From DATKMG01 sp035541995 (GTDB taxonomy: Bacteria; Acidobacteriota; Terriglobia; Versatilivoradales; Versatilivoraceae): 5,703 bases of DNA. Numbering within the stretch: the first letter of the stretch is position 1; each line of letters starts with the position of its first letter. The DNA lies in assembly GCA_035541995.1 (NCBI GenBank), contig DATKMG010000059.1, forward strand, positions 1 to 5,703, in the 5' to 3' direction. Positions 1 through 5,703 of this stretch are shown one piece after another. The translations under genes were made by a program, and so were the position numbers. Below the pieces are notes generated by a model. That model was not told the origin of the DNA and made no database searches. It saw only the letters and a program-made list of their open reading frames with translations.

Positions 1-765
1 CCGTCTATCGGGATCTGAGACACCCGCCTTCTTGGTGACGTTGGTAAAGGTCCCGTCACCATTGTTGTGGAACATTGAATCGCCAGCGCCCTGCAATCCC
101 TTGGGACCGCACTGAACAGGAATTCCTCGATACTTACAGGACTCGTCCTTGCCGAAAGCAGGAAGGTCGGCGAGGTTCAGGTCGATGTAGTTGGAGACAA
201 AAAGATCGAGGGCTCCATCGTTGTCGTAGTCGCCGAAAGCCGCTCCCGTGGACCAGCGTAGGTCATCCACTCCGGCCCGTGCTGTGACATCCGTGAAGGT
301 TCCGTCACCGTTGTTGCGATATAGGGGGTTGTGTCCAAAACAGGTGACGTACAGGTCCTGGTAACTGTTGCCATCGAAGTCTGCTGCCACTGCTCCCATC
401 GCCCAACCGGGGTGCGCCAGTCCGGACTTTTCAGTGACATCCGTGAAGGTCCCGTCACCGTTGTTATGGTAGAGGGCACTTCGAGCAGTATTCGGGTTGT
501 TGGCGGTATCCACAGTCAACGCATCGGTAAAGTAGATATCCAGCCAGCCATCATTATCATAGTCAAACAACGCCACGCCGCCGCTCATCGATTCGATGAT
601 ATATTTCTTCTCCGGTGAGAAGGCATGTCGAAACTTGATGCCCGCAGAGTCTGTGATATCGGTAAAGCGCACGGGCACCTGCCGGGTCTCAGGAGCGCGT
701 GGGACGGCTGCAGCCAGGAGGAAGGCCCAAATCGTTAACGGAAAGAAAAATTTGGGGCTCCTCAA
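1..765 (-). CDS. CRTAC1-family secreted FG-GAP/VCBS repeat protein, 3' end cut by the window
   Basis: The frame is open from a TTG at 765-763 to the window edge, giving 255 residues. The C-terminal part is missing; in this family it normally has further repeats and an ASPIC/UnbV domain. Residues 1-24 look like a signal peptide: basic MRSPK, then a hydrophobic stretch ending LLAAAVPRA. Next come DITDSAGIKFRH (36-47), typical of the family start, and FG-GAP calcium-type loops DYDNDGWLD (68-76), DFDGNSYQD (129-137) and DYDNDGALD (179-187). NNGDGTF[T]-type modules begin at residues 101, 151 and 234. The segment CKYRGIPVQCGPKGL (210-224) matches a cysteine insert I recognise from bacterial CRTAC1 proteins. 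The second loop is degenerate, with Asn133 and Ser134 in place of the usual Asp and Gly. The family is predicted to fold as an extracellular or periplasmic beta-propeller; its function in these bacteria is unknown. The frame has a stop near 807 and no ATG or GTG before the TTG. Confidence 0.93.
   Translation of the reverse strand, partial: MRSPKFFFPLTIWAFLLAAAVPRAPETRQVPVRFTDITDSAGIKFRHAFSPEKKYIIESMSGGVALFDYDNDGWLDIYFTDALTVDTANNPNTARSALYHNNGDGTFTDVTEKSGLAHPGWAMGAVAADFDGNSYQDLYVTCFGHNPLYRNNGDGTFTDVTARAGVDDLRWSTGAAFGDYDNDGALDLFVSNYIDLNLADLPAFGKDESCKYRGIPVQCGPKGLQGAGDSMFHNNGDGTFTNVTKKAGVSDPDRR
35..465 (-). repeat. Three dispersed NNGDGTFT-encoding repeats in the CRTAC1 gene
   Basis: Near-identical stretches of about 32 bases occur at 434-465, 284-315 and 35-66. 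They encode NNGDGTFTDVT, NNGDGTFTDVT and NNGDGTFTNVT. The first two differ by one or two bases; the third is more diverged. Spacings are 150 and 249 bases, and the longer gap contains the cysteine insert. They mark successive propeller repeats, and the DNA identity could support recombination within the gene. Confidence 0.8.
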
Positions 766-2099
766 GGGACTCGCTCCTCGTCGTGGGGAGTGTCGGCCTT
801 CTGCTCACTCTTCAACTGACGTGTGATCTTAAATTCTCGTTGCGCCTCGTCGCTCTTTCCAGCCCGCAGGTAAGCACGAGCCAGCTGATAATGGCTGTAG
901 GGTTTGGAAGGGTCCAACCTGGTGGCGGCTTCAAGATGATCAACTGCCTCCCTTAGGATTCCTTGGTCAAGAAGAACTTTGCCCAGACTGTAATGCGCCT
1001 CTGCGTAGTTGGGTCGTTCGGCGATCACCTGACGCAGCATCGGCACGGCCTGGTCGGATTTCTGAAGAGCCAGGAGAACAAAGGCCAGATGGTATCGTGC
1101 ACGCGCATCGTGTGGGTGGTCGGAAAGTTCGGCTTCAAACTCATGCTGTGCCTCGTCCAGCCGTCCCACCCTCAGGCTCAGCAAGCCCAGGGAGGAATGC
1201 GCAGTAGCAACTTTAGGGTCGATCTGCAGGGCGTGTCGAAATTCCCTTTCAGCATCCTGCTGCTGACGTTCGGCAGCGAATGCCTCCCCCAGCCAAACGT
1301 ACAACGGCGCCGAGTTCGGGTTAGACCTCAGCAAGTCTTCAAAAACATGCCGGGATTCAGCAGGGCGGTTACTGCGTGCCAGCGCCATCCCCAGCGCTAG
1401 CAGTACCTGGGGATCCTCATGATGACTGGAACGAAACTCCTCGAGTAGCTTCACGGCTTTTTCATATTGCTCTGTTTGCACGCAGGTCAACCCGAGGTAC
1501 CTCTTGACCGTAAGGTTGGATGGGGTGCGGGCCAAAGCCTGTTCCAGTGGGGCCATCGCTTCCGAATAGTGCGCGGACGAGAATAGGGCCAATCCGAAAT
1601 TAAAGTCAGCATTGGCAAAATCAGGCTGGATAGCACGAACCCGCCCAAACTGGCGAGCAGCCTCCGAGAATTGCTCGTGGCGTGCCGCAATCAATCCTAG
1701 ATAATTGTGTCCATTAGCCAAAACCTGGGTGTAGATCTCGAGCAACGCCTTCTCATCTTTGGAAAGGTCAAAGGGAGGTCCCGCTTTCTCAAGCTGAGGG
1801 TTGAGTTGGGGTTGGAGTTCGGCAGCCGCCTGAAGATCTTCTTTCGCGTGAGTCTCTGAGCCCTGTTTTTGGTAAAGCGCGGCACGTGCGCCATAGGTCT
1901 CCACAAGCAGCGTGCGGAATGCGGCCCGGGCTTGGTCATCCTCACCGCGCTGGAAGTATCCTTGTGCGGCCTCATAGGAGGCCTTCAGGCGTTCCTGGCC
2001 GGTCAGAATTGCAGTGAAGAGGAGAGACCCCAATAAGCAGAGACCGACAAGCAGCGGGAGAGCCTGAGATTTGTGTGCCTGGAGATTCCTGGACTTCAT
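762..2099 (-). CDS. Membrane-anchored tetratricopeptide repeat (TPR) protein, 445 aa
   Basis: From ATG at 2099 the product begins MKSRNLQAHKSQ, followed by a hydrophobic segment at about residues 13-33 (ALPLLVGLCLLGSLLFTAIL). This is an uncleaved anchor or a signal peptide. Cys21 follows VGL, which is not a lipobox, so a lipoprotein is unlikely. Residues 40-100 hold one or two divergent TPR-like helical pairs. A linker follows, then nine TPR units fill residues 129-434. A charged tail (SEQKADTPHDEERVP) ends the protein. TPRs are protein-binding scaffolds, here probably in the periplasm; no catalytic domain is visible. The frame is open back to a TTG at 2258, but that extension would translate the terminator and has no family-like sequence. 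AGAGGA (2105-2100) directly abuts the chosen ATG, closer than ideal. An ATG at 2138 is the alternative but has no nearby Shine-Dalgarno. The gene overlaps the downstream CRTAC1 gene in a TTGA junction. Confidence 0.9.
   Translation of the reverse strand: MKSRNLQAHKSQALPLLVGLCLLGSLLFTAILTGQERLKASYEAAQGYFQRGEDDQARAAFRTLLVETYGARAALYQKQGSETHAKEDLQAAAELQPQLNPQLEKAGPPFDLSKDEKALLEIYTQVLANGHNYLGLIAARHEQFSEAARQFGRVRAIQPDFANADFNFGLALFSSAHYSEAMAPLEQALARTPSNLTVKRYLGLTCVQTEQYEKAVKLLEEFRSSHHEDPQVLLALGMALARSNRPAESRHVFEDLLRSNPNSAPLYVWLGEAFAAERQQQDAEREFRHALQIDPKVATAHSSLGLLSLRVGRLDEAQHEFEAELSDHPHDARARYHLAFVLLALQKSDQAVPMLRQVIAERPNYAEAHYSLGKVLLDQGILREAVDHLEAATRLDPSKPYSHYQLARAYLRAGKSDEAQREFKITRQLKSEQKADTPHDEERVP
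763..779 (-). promoter_or_regulatory. Shine-Dalgarno and TTG start overlapping the TPR gene stop
   Basis: On the minus strand GAGGAG (779-774) is followed by eight bases and then TTGA. TTG (765-763) starts the CRTAC1 frame and TGA (764-762) ends the TPR gene. The ribosome binding site therefore lies inside the last TPR codons. The spacing is good, and this is the only plausible start after the upstream in-frame stop. The overlap suggests that ribosomes terminating on the TPR gene re-initiate on the CRTAC1 gene, tying their expression together. Confidence 0.8.
798..1715 (-). repeat. Nine tandem TPR units in exact 34-residue register
   Basis: Residues 129-434 of the TPR protein divide into nine units of exactly 34 residues (102 bases) with no insertions. 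The Gly/Ala at TPR position 8 falls at residues 135, 169, 203, 237, 271, 305, 339, 373 and 407, each 34 apart. Each unit ends in a Pro-containing turn or an equivalent (IQPDFA, RTPSNL, DPKVA, RPNYA, DPSKP). The units differ clearly in sequence, so this is an old protein repeat and not a recent DNA tandem duplication. Such an array is expected to form a right-handed superhelix with a concave ligand groove. Confidence 0.88.
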
Positions 2100-2128
2100 T
2101 CCTCTGTGGCCCCGGGATCTTGATTGTG

Positions 2129-2145
2129 CAGCCACCATAATAGCA
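2129..2145 (-). promoter_or_regulatory. Candidate extended -10 promoter for the TPR-CRTAC1 operon
   Basis: The minus strand reads TGCTATTAT at 2145-2137. This matches the extended -10 form TGnTATAAT with one mismatch in the hexamer. Transcription would start near 2130, leaving a 5' leader of about 30 bases before the ATG at 2099. No -35 resembling TTGACA lies 16-18 bases upstream, where the terminator stem sits; extended -10 promoters can work without one. This is a pattern match only, and read-through from upstream is an alternative. Confidence 0.35.
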
Positions 2146-2182
2146 AAAAGCGGGAACCCCACTCCACGAGGGACGTTCCCGC
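2145..2182 (-). terminator. Rho-independent terminator behind the TonB-dependent receptor gene
   Basis: On the minus strand GCGGGAAC (2182-2175) pairs perfectly with GTTCCCGC (2157-2150), leaving a 17-base loop that contains CCC and GGG able to extend the stem across a small bulge. TTTTT follows at once (2149-2145). It lies about 136 bases after the receptor stop and 46 bases before the TPR start, so it should end receptor transcripts. On the plus strand the hairpin has no T-tract after it, so termination is expected in one direction only. Confidence 0.8.
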
Positions 2183-2318
2183 CTGAGAGATGCGATTTAT
2201 TTCTCCTACTAACACAAGCGACTTGATTAGGGGGACCAGGACCTCGTCCGACATTCAAGTTGTAGCGAGGCCGAACGGATTCAGCGGCCCCGCCTCAACA
2301 TGATTCATAGCATTTGCA
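2183..2318 (-). other. 3' untranslated region of the receptor transcript
   Basis: About 136 bases lie between the receptor stop and the terminator stem, and I see no gene in them. Minor structure includes a GGCCG/CGGCC stem (2269-2273 with 2285-2289) and a tight GGAC-CTC-GTCC palindrome (2239-2249). An AGGAG-like motif near 2205 is not followed by a start codon at usable distance. I recognise no riboswitch or known small-RNA family here. Confidence 0.5.
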
Positions 2319-5300
2319 TTAGAATGAGAGCCTTATTCCCAACTGGATTTGCCTGGGGCTGCGGGCACTCGTCACCTTTCCAAAGCTGCTGTTGGCTGCC
2401 GGCTGTCCAGGTAGGAGATTCCCATTCTCATCCGTAGGAAAAACGAAACCGGTTTCGACACCACTGAACTGGGTGTGATTCCAGAGGTTAAAAAACTCAG
2501 CCCGGAACTGGACATTGGCCGTCTCCCCGGCGGCCCAACCCTTGTGTTGTCCCAACCAGGGAATTTCCATATTCTTGAAGATAGAAAAATCCCAATTATT
2601 GATTCCTGGCCCGCGGATCAGGTTCCGCCCCGCATTGCCGAACGTCCCAGGCACCGGAGCAACGAACGCACTGGTGTTGAAGAATTGGCCCAGGGTGCGC
2701 TGAGACTTAGGAAGAATCGGCGAAGCCACCAGGTCGGGCCGTTCGCAAACCCCCCCGTCCGCCAACCCTGCATAATCGTTGTCGAGGCAGACGGTCATAG
2801 GACTCCCGGAACGAAACATGGTGATCCCATTCAACTCCCAACCCCCCAGAACACCTTTCTTGAACCCTTTGGAGTTTTTGAATGCTGGGATCTGCCATAT
2901 GTAATTGAACACCAGGGAATGGGTTATGTCCTGAGGCGCCAGGGCTTTCTCCAGGTCAGGATGATAGGCGTCCTGAACCGGGCTGGCGCGACCTTCCGAA
3001 TCTTGATTGACCGCGTTGGTGATGCTGCGCGAGAAGGTGTAGGCTGCCTGGAACTGGAGCCCTCCTTGCAGTCGGCGGTTCAAGAATACCTGCAGTGAGT
3101 TATAACGCGAAGTTCCCGCGCGTTCGTTGACGTTGATAATACTGTAGCCGAGATAGGGGCGCACTGTGGCCGGGACAAGAGGCCCTCCGTTGAAGATGGC
3201 ATCATAGACACCACTCTGAAATTGGGCCGGGATTTGGTTGATGTTCCGGTTTCGCCCAATGTGAATTTGATGACTCCCCACATAGTTGACCTCGAGGATC
3301 GTGTCGCGCAAGGGTTCGTATTGGACGCCGAAGCTGTATTGGTAACTTTGCGGACTCGGATAATTTGAGTCCAGCACTTTCATATCCACCGGCGGTTGCG
3401 GGGTTTCCGGATTATAGGGGGCAAGGTCCTTGAAGGTTACACTGGTCAGACGGGGGTAAAGATCGAAAGGAGGCTGCTGCCCGGCGGAGCTGACGTGGGA
3501 GAAGGCGTCCCGGCCGTGGTAAATCCCTGCACCACCGCGGAGAACAAACTTCTGGTTCGAACGGGGGGCCCACGAGAATCCCACGCGTGGTTCGAAGTCC
3601 TTGTAGTGGGCTGTGGTCAATGCCCGCGGCACCCCTGGCGATTGGGGCGTGACAATGCCGTTCAGCACATCACACTTGCTGGGGTCAACCAACCCGTTCT
3701 GATCGAACGCACTGATCGAGCAACGGGAGGGGTCGTAGCGACTTGAGTAAAAGTCGGCGATATTGTTGTTGGCTGAGAAAACCTGGCCCAGATACTGCCA
3801 GCGCAGACCGAGATCTAATGTCAGGTTCGGTCGCACCTTATAAGTGTCGTGCAAGTAAACGGCGAGATCACGCCCACGGCTGGGCACCTCATTGAGAGTC
3901 TGCTCCTCCGTATACTCTGAGAGATTCCCGAGCAGCAGATCCTGGAAAGAGTTGAAGCCGAGGGTTCCTGCTGTTTCGTCATCGCCGCCGTTGGCAGGTT
4001 CGCGCTTGCGGCTAAACCGGACAAAGAATCCTGTTTTGAAACTGTGCTTCCCAACCGTGTGCGCAATATCATCTTTAATCTGAATATTGTCGGTGCGGTT
4101 ATAAAATGGGGCGGTGTGCACGACCGCACTGAAATTCTCCACGCCCCACATAGAAGGAAACGAACCGCTGGTCTCGGGAAAGAGTTCGGTGTAGGTGAAA
4201 CCATCCCGCGAAGCCAGCACTGGATCAGAGGCCTTGCTCGTTACAAAGGAAATGGTGTTGCCGGAGTACCCCACCTGAAAATCGTTCACCGTGCGTGGGC
4301 TGATCATGTAAGTGAGCTTGATGGAGCCAAGCTTGCTTCCATAAAACCAATCGCTGCTAACCGAGGGGAAGCTGTCATCCCCCCAACCGGTGTTGCTGTT
4401 ATTGGTGGGGCTGTTCAGTCGCATGTAATTCACCATCAACACGGCTTTTTCACCGATGTTGTGATCCCAGCGGACGGACATATTGTTTTGGTCGGACTTT
4501 TCCGGCGAGCTGGTGATGAAGTTAAATCCGTTGGCCTCATAATTGGCGTTCGGGAGTGGATAGCGCTCCAGCAGCGCCTTGCCATTGGGGTCGATCAGTG
4601 AGGGATCCACGTTAGCTTCCCCTGTGACAGGGGATTCCAGAGGATCACACCCCGCCTGCCCCAACGCGCAAGGTGTCTCCAGGATTCCTTGGCGCTGCCC
4701 TTGCGTGGGAACAGTTCCGGTGAGGACATTTCCGTTAACCTCCCGGCGATATTGTAGTGACAGGAAAAAGAAATCCTTGGTGCGTTCCGTGTTGTACTTC
4801 CCCGGAATCCAGAACGGCCCACCCACGGTGCCGCCAAATTCGTGTTGACGCAGTTCACTCTTTTGTTCCCCATTGGCATTCAGAAAGAACCCGGTGGCAT
4901 TGAGGGCGTCGTTCCGCCCAAATTCAAAGAGGGAGCCGTGGAAGTCCTGGGTGCCCGATTTCGTAACCACATTGACTATGGCGCCGGTCGCCTCGCCGAA
5001 CTCTGCGCTGTAATTGTTCCGTAAGACTTTGAACTCTTCGATCGAATCCACCGAAGGAGTCACCATGGTGTCGCCGTTGTTGCCATTGTCCATGTCGAAT
5101 TGACCATCGACCAGGTACAAATTGGAGTTTGATAAGTTGCCATTGAACGAGACCGCCGTCGAATTTCCACTGATGCGGCCATCGTCCGGGGCAACACCGG
5201 GAACGAGGTCCACAAGCTGGCCGAAATAACGCCCATTGAGCGGCAACGCTGCCATCTGGGCGTTTCCGACCAGGTTTGAAACCTCGCCGGTCTCTGTTTG

Positions 5301-5693
5301 AAGCGCCACAGCTTCACCCGTTACTGAAACGGTCTGGGTGGTCTCACCGACTTCCAGCATGATTGGAAAGTTGAGCTTATCGTTCACACTGAGGTGGATG
5401 CCGGTAGTCTCCGATGTTTTGAACCCGGTCTTCTCAACCGTGAGCCGATAATCCCCGGTAGGGAGGCTGGTGAAGAAAAAGACACCAGCCGTAGTCGTGG
5501 TTGTGGATCGTTGAGCGCCTGTAAGGTCATTCTTGACGACAACTTTTGCATCCGGAATCACGGCGCCGCTCGGGTCCGTCACCGTGCCGGATATGTTTCC
5601 AGTGATTTCCTGGCTGTAAAGGTCGGCCGGAACCATTGCTGTCAGGAGGCTTCCGACCAGTAACAGCAGCAAAACACGCTCCTCCTTAAACAT
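2319..5693 (-). CDS. Oar-like TonB-dependent outer-membrane receptor with N-terminal carboxypeptidase-regulatory-like domain
   Basis: This complete gene encodes 1124 aa. Residues 1 to about 25 form a signal peptide (MFKEERVLLLLLVGSLLTAM, then VPA). Residues 30-115 are a CarboxypepD_reg-like beta-sandwich: ITGNISGTVTDPSGAVIPDAK, then LPTGDYRLTVEKTGF. TQTVSVTGEA (119-128) resembles a TonB box. The plug covers about 129-250, with LPLNGRYFGQLVDLVPGV (150-167), NLYLVDG (191-197), IEEFKVLRNNYSAEFGEATGAIVNVVTKSGT (218-248) and FHGSLFEFGRNDALNA. The remaining 870 or so residues are the barrel, ending in ...IQLGIRLSF with a terminal Phe, the usual signal for BAM-mediated insertion. Members of this fold import ligands through the outer membrane using TonB energy; Oar-type proteins are also linked to adhesion or secretion. 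The substrate cannot be read from sequence. All six cysteines fall in three close pairs (342/349, 658/674, 969/983). The start is set by the signal peptide and a GAGG six bases upstream. Confidence 0.96.
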   Translation of the reverse strand: MFKEERVLLLLLVGSLLTAMVPADLYSQEITGNISGTVTDPSGAVIPDAKVVVKNDLTGAQRSTTTTTAGVFFFTSLPTGDYRLTVEKTGFKTSETTGIHLSVNDKLNFPIMLEVGETTQTVSVTGEAVALQTETGEVSNLVGNAQMAALPLNGRYFGQLVDLVPGVAPDDGRISGNSTAVSFNGNLSNSNLYLVDGQFDMDNGNNGDTMVTPSVDSIEEFKVLRNNYSAEFGEATGAIVNVVTKSGTQDFHGSLFEFGRNDALNATGFFLNANGEQKSELRQHEFGGTVGGPFWIPGKYNTERTKDFFFLSLQYRREVNGNVLTGTVPTQGQRQGILETPCALGQAGCDPLESPVTGEANVDPSLIDPNGKALLERYPLPNANYEANGFNFITSSPEKSDQNNMSVRWDHNIGEKAVLMVNYMRLNSPTNNSNTGWGDDSFPSVSSDWFYGSKLGSIKLTYMISPRTVNDFQVGYSGNTISFVTSKASDPVLASRDGFTYTELFPETSGSFPSMWGVENFSAVVHTAPFYNRTDNIQIKDDIAHTVGKHSFKTGFFVRFSRKREPANGGDDETAGTLGFNSFQDLLLGNLSEYTEEQTLNEVPSRGRDLAVYLHDTYKVRPNLTLDLGLRWQYLGQVFSANNNIADFYSSRYDPSRCSISAFDQNGLVDPSKCDVLNGIVTPQSPGVPRALTTAHYKDFEPRVGFSWAPRSNQKFVLRGGAGIYHGRDAFSHVSSAGQQPPFDLYPRLTSVTFKDLAPYNPETPQPPVDMKVLDSNYPSPQSYQYSFGVQYEPLRDTILEVNYVGSHQIHIGRNRNINQIPAQFQSGVYDAIFNGGPLVPATVRPYLGYSIINVNERAGTSRYNSLQVFLNRRLQGGLQFQAAYTFSRSITNAVNQDSEGRASPVQDAYHPDLEKALAPQDITHSLVFNYIWQIPAFKNSKGFKKGVLGGWELNGITMFRSGSPMTVCLDNDYAGLADGGVCERPDLVASPILPKSQRTLGQFFNTSAFVAPVPGTFGNAGRNLIRGPGINNWDFSIFKNMEIPWLGQHKGWAAGETANVQFRAEFFNLWNHTQFSGVETGFVFPTDENGNLLPGQPAANSSFGKVTSARSPRQIQLGIRLSF

Positions 5694-5699
5694 AATTGG

Positions 5700-5703
5700 C
5701 CTC
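5700..5703 (-). promoter_or_regulatory. Ribosome binding site of the receptor gene, at the window edge
   Basis: The minus strand reads GAGG, then CCAATT, then ATG (5693-5691). The motif may extend past the window. It supports the chosen start. The promoter of this gene lies outside the window. Confidence 0.6.

Noticed and set aside
177..479. Minus-strand 100-codon frame with Thr-rich repeats
   Set aside because: It is an out-of-frame reading of the CRTAC1 gene; its apparent repeats are the NNGDGTFT modules read in another frame.
2150..2230. Possible riboswitch, because of CTGAGAGATG on the plus strand next to the hairpin
   Set aside because: It recalls the TPP riboswitch CTGAGA box, but the other conserved parts (ACCC...GAACCTGATC) are missing, and no plus-strand gene follows.
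2100..2258. N-terminal extension of the TPR gene from TTG at 2258 (53 extra residues)
   Set aside because: It would translate through the terminator hairpin and T-tract. It has no Shine-Dalgarno and reads as Gly/Pro/Arg-rich, non-conserved-looking sequence ahead of a normal signal-anchor start at 2099.
2265..2296. GC-rich hairpin (GGCCG/CGGCC) shortly after the receptor stop as a first terminator
   Set aside because: The stem is only five pairs with an 11-base loop, and no T-tract follows on the minus strand.
2475..3098. Plus-strand open frame of 207 codons opposite the receptor gene
   Set aside because: It lies wholly antisense to well-recognised barrel sequence. It has no recognisable domain or convincing ribosome binding site, and long antisense frames are common opposite coding DNA with this codon use.
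4044..4601. Plus-strand open frame of 185 codons opposite the receptor gene
   Set aside because: It is antisense to the receptor barrel and shows no family features, so I treat it as a shadow frame.

Overview
The window most likely comes from an Acidobacteriota chromosome, for example Bryobacterales/Solibacter-like or Terriglobia-like. This rests on recognising protein families, not on a database search. The largest gene encodes a receptor of about 1,100 residues that joins a carboxypeptidase-regulatory-like domain to a TonB plug and barrel (Oar-like). It is followed by a TPR protein and a CRTAC1-type FG-GAP protein. Those three families are heavily expanded and often close together in that phylum. 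No mobile element, tRNA, rRNA or CRISPR array is visible.

Layout: all three genes lie on the minus strand, so transcription runs from high to low coordinates. (1) 5693-2319 is a complete Oar-like TonB-dependent outer-membrane receptor of 1124 aa, with a ribosome binding site at the window edge. (2) 2318-2100 is an intergenic stretch of about 220 bases. It holds a convincing intrinsic terminator (stem GCGGGAAC/GTTCCCGC plus T5). Overlapping the terminator tail is an extended -10-like element (TGCTATTAT) that could start the next transcript. (3) 2099-762 is a membrane-anchored TPR protein of 445 aa with nine repeats in exact 34-residue register. (4) 765-1 is the N-terminal 255 residues of a secreted CRTAC1/FG-GAP protein, cut by the window edge. 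It starts at TTG, and that codon overlaps the TPR gene's stop (TTGA), so the two are probably translationally coupled.

Working model (inference): the receptor gene is a separate transcription unit ending at the terminator, and the TPR and CRTAC1 genes form a two-gene operon behind it. All three products carry export signals. A barrel receptor, an inner-membrane-anchored TPR scaffold facing the periplasm, and a secreted calcium-binding beta-propeller would make a plausible envelope-spanning set, perhaps for binding or importing a large substrate. Nothing in the sequence identifies that substrate. The families are known; what is not established is whether they work together.
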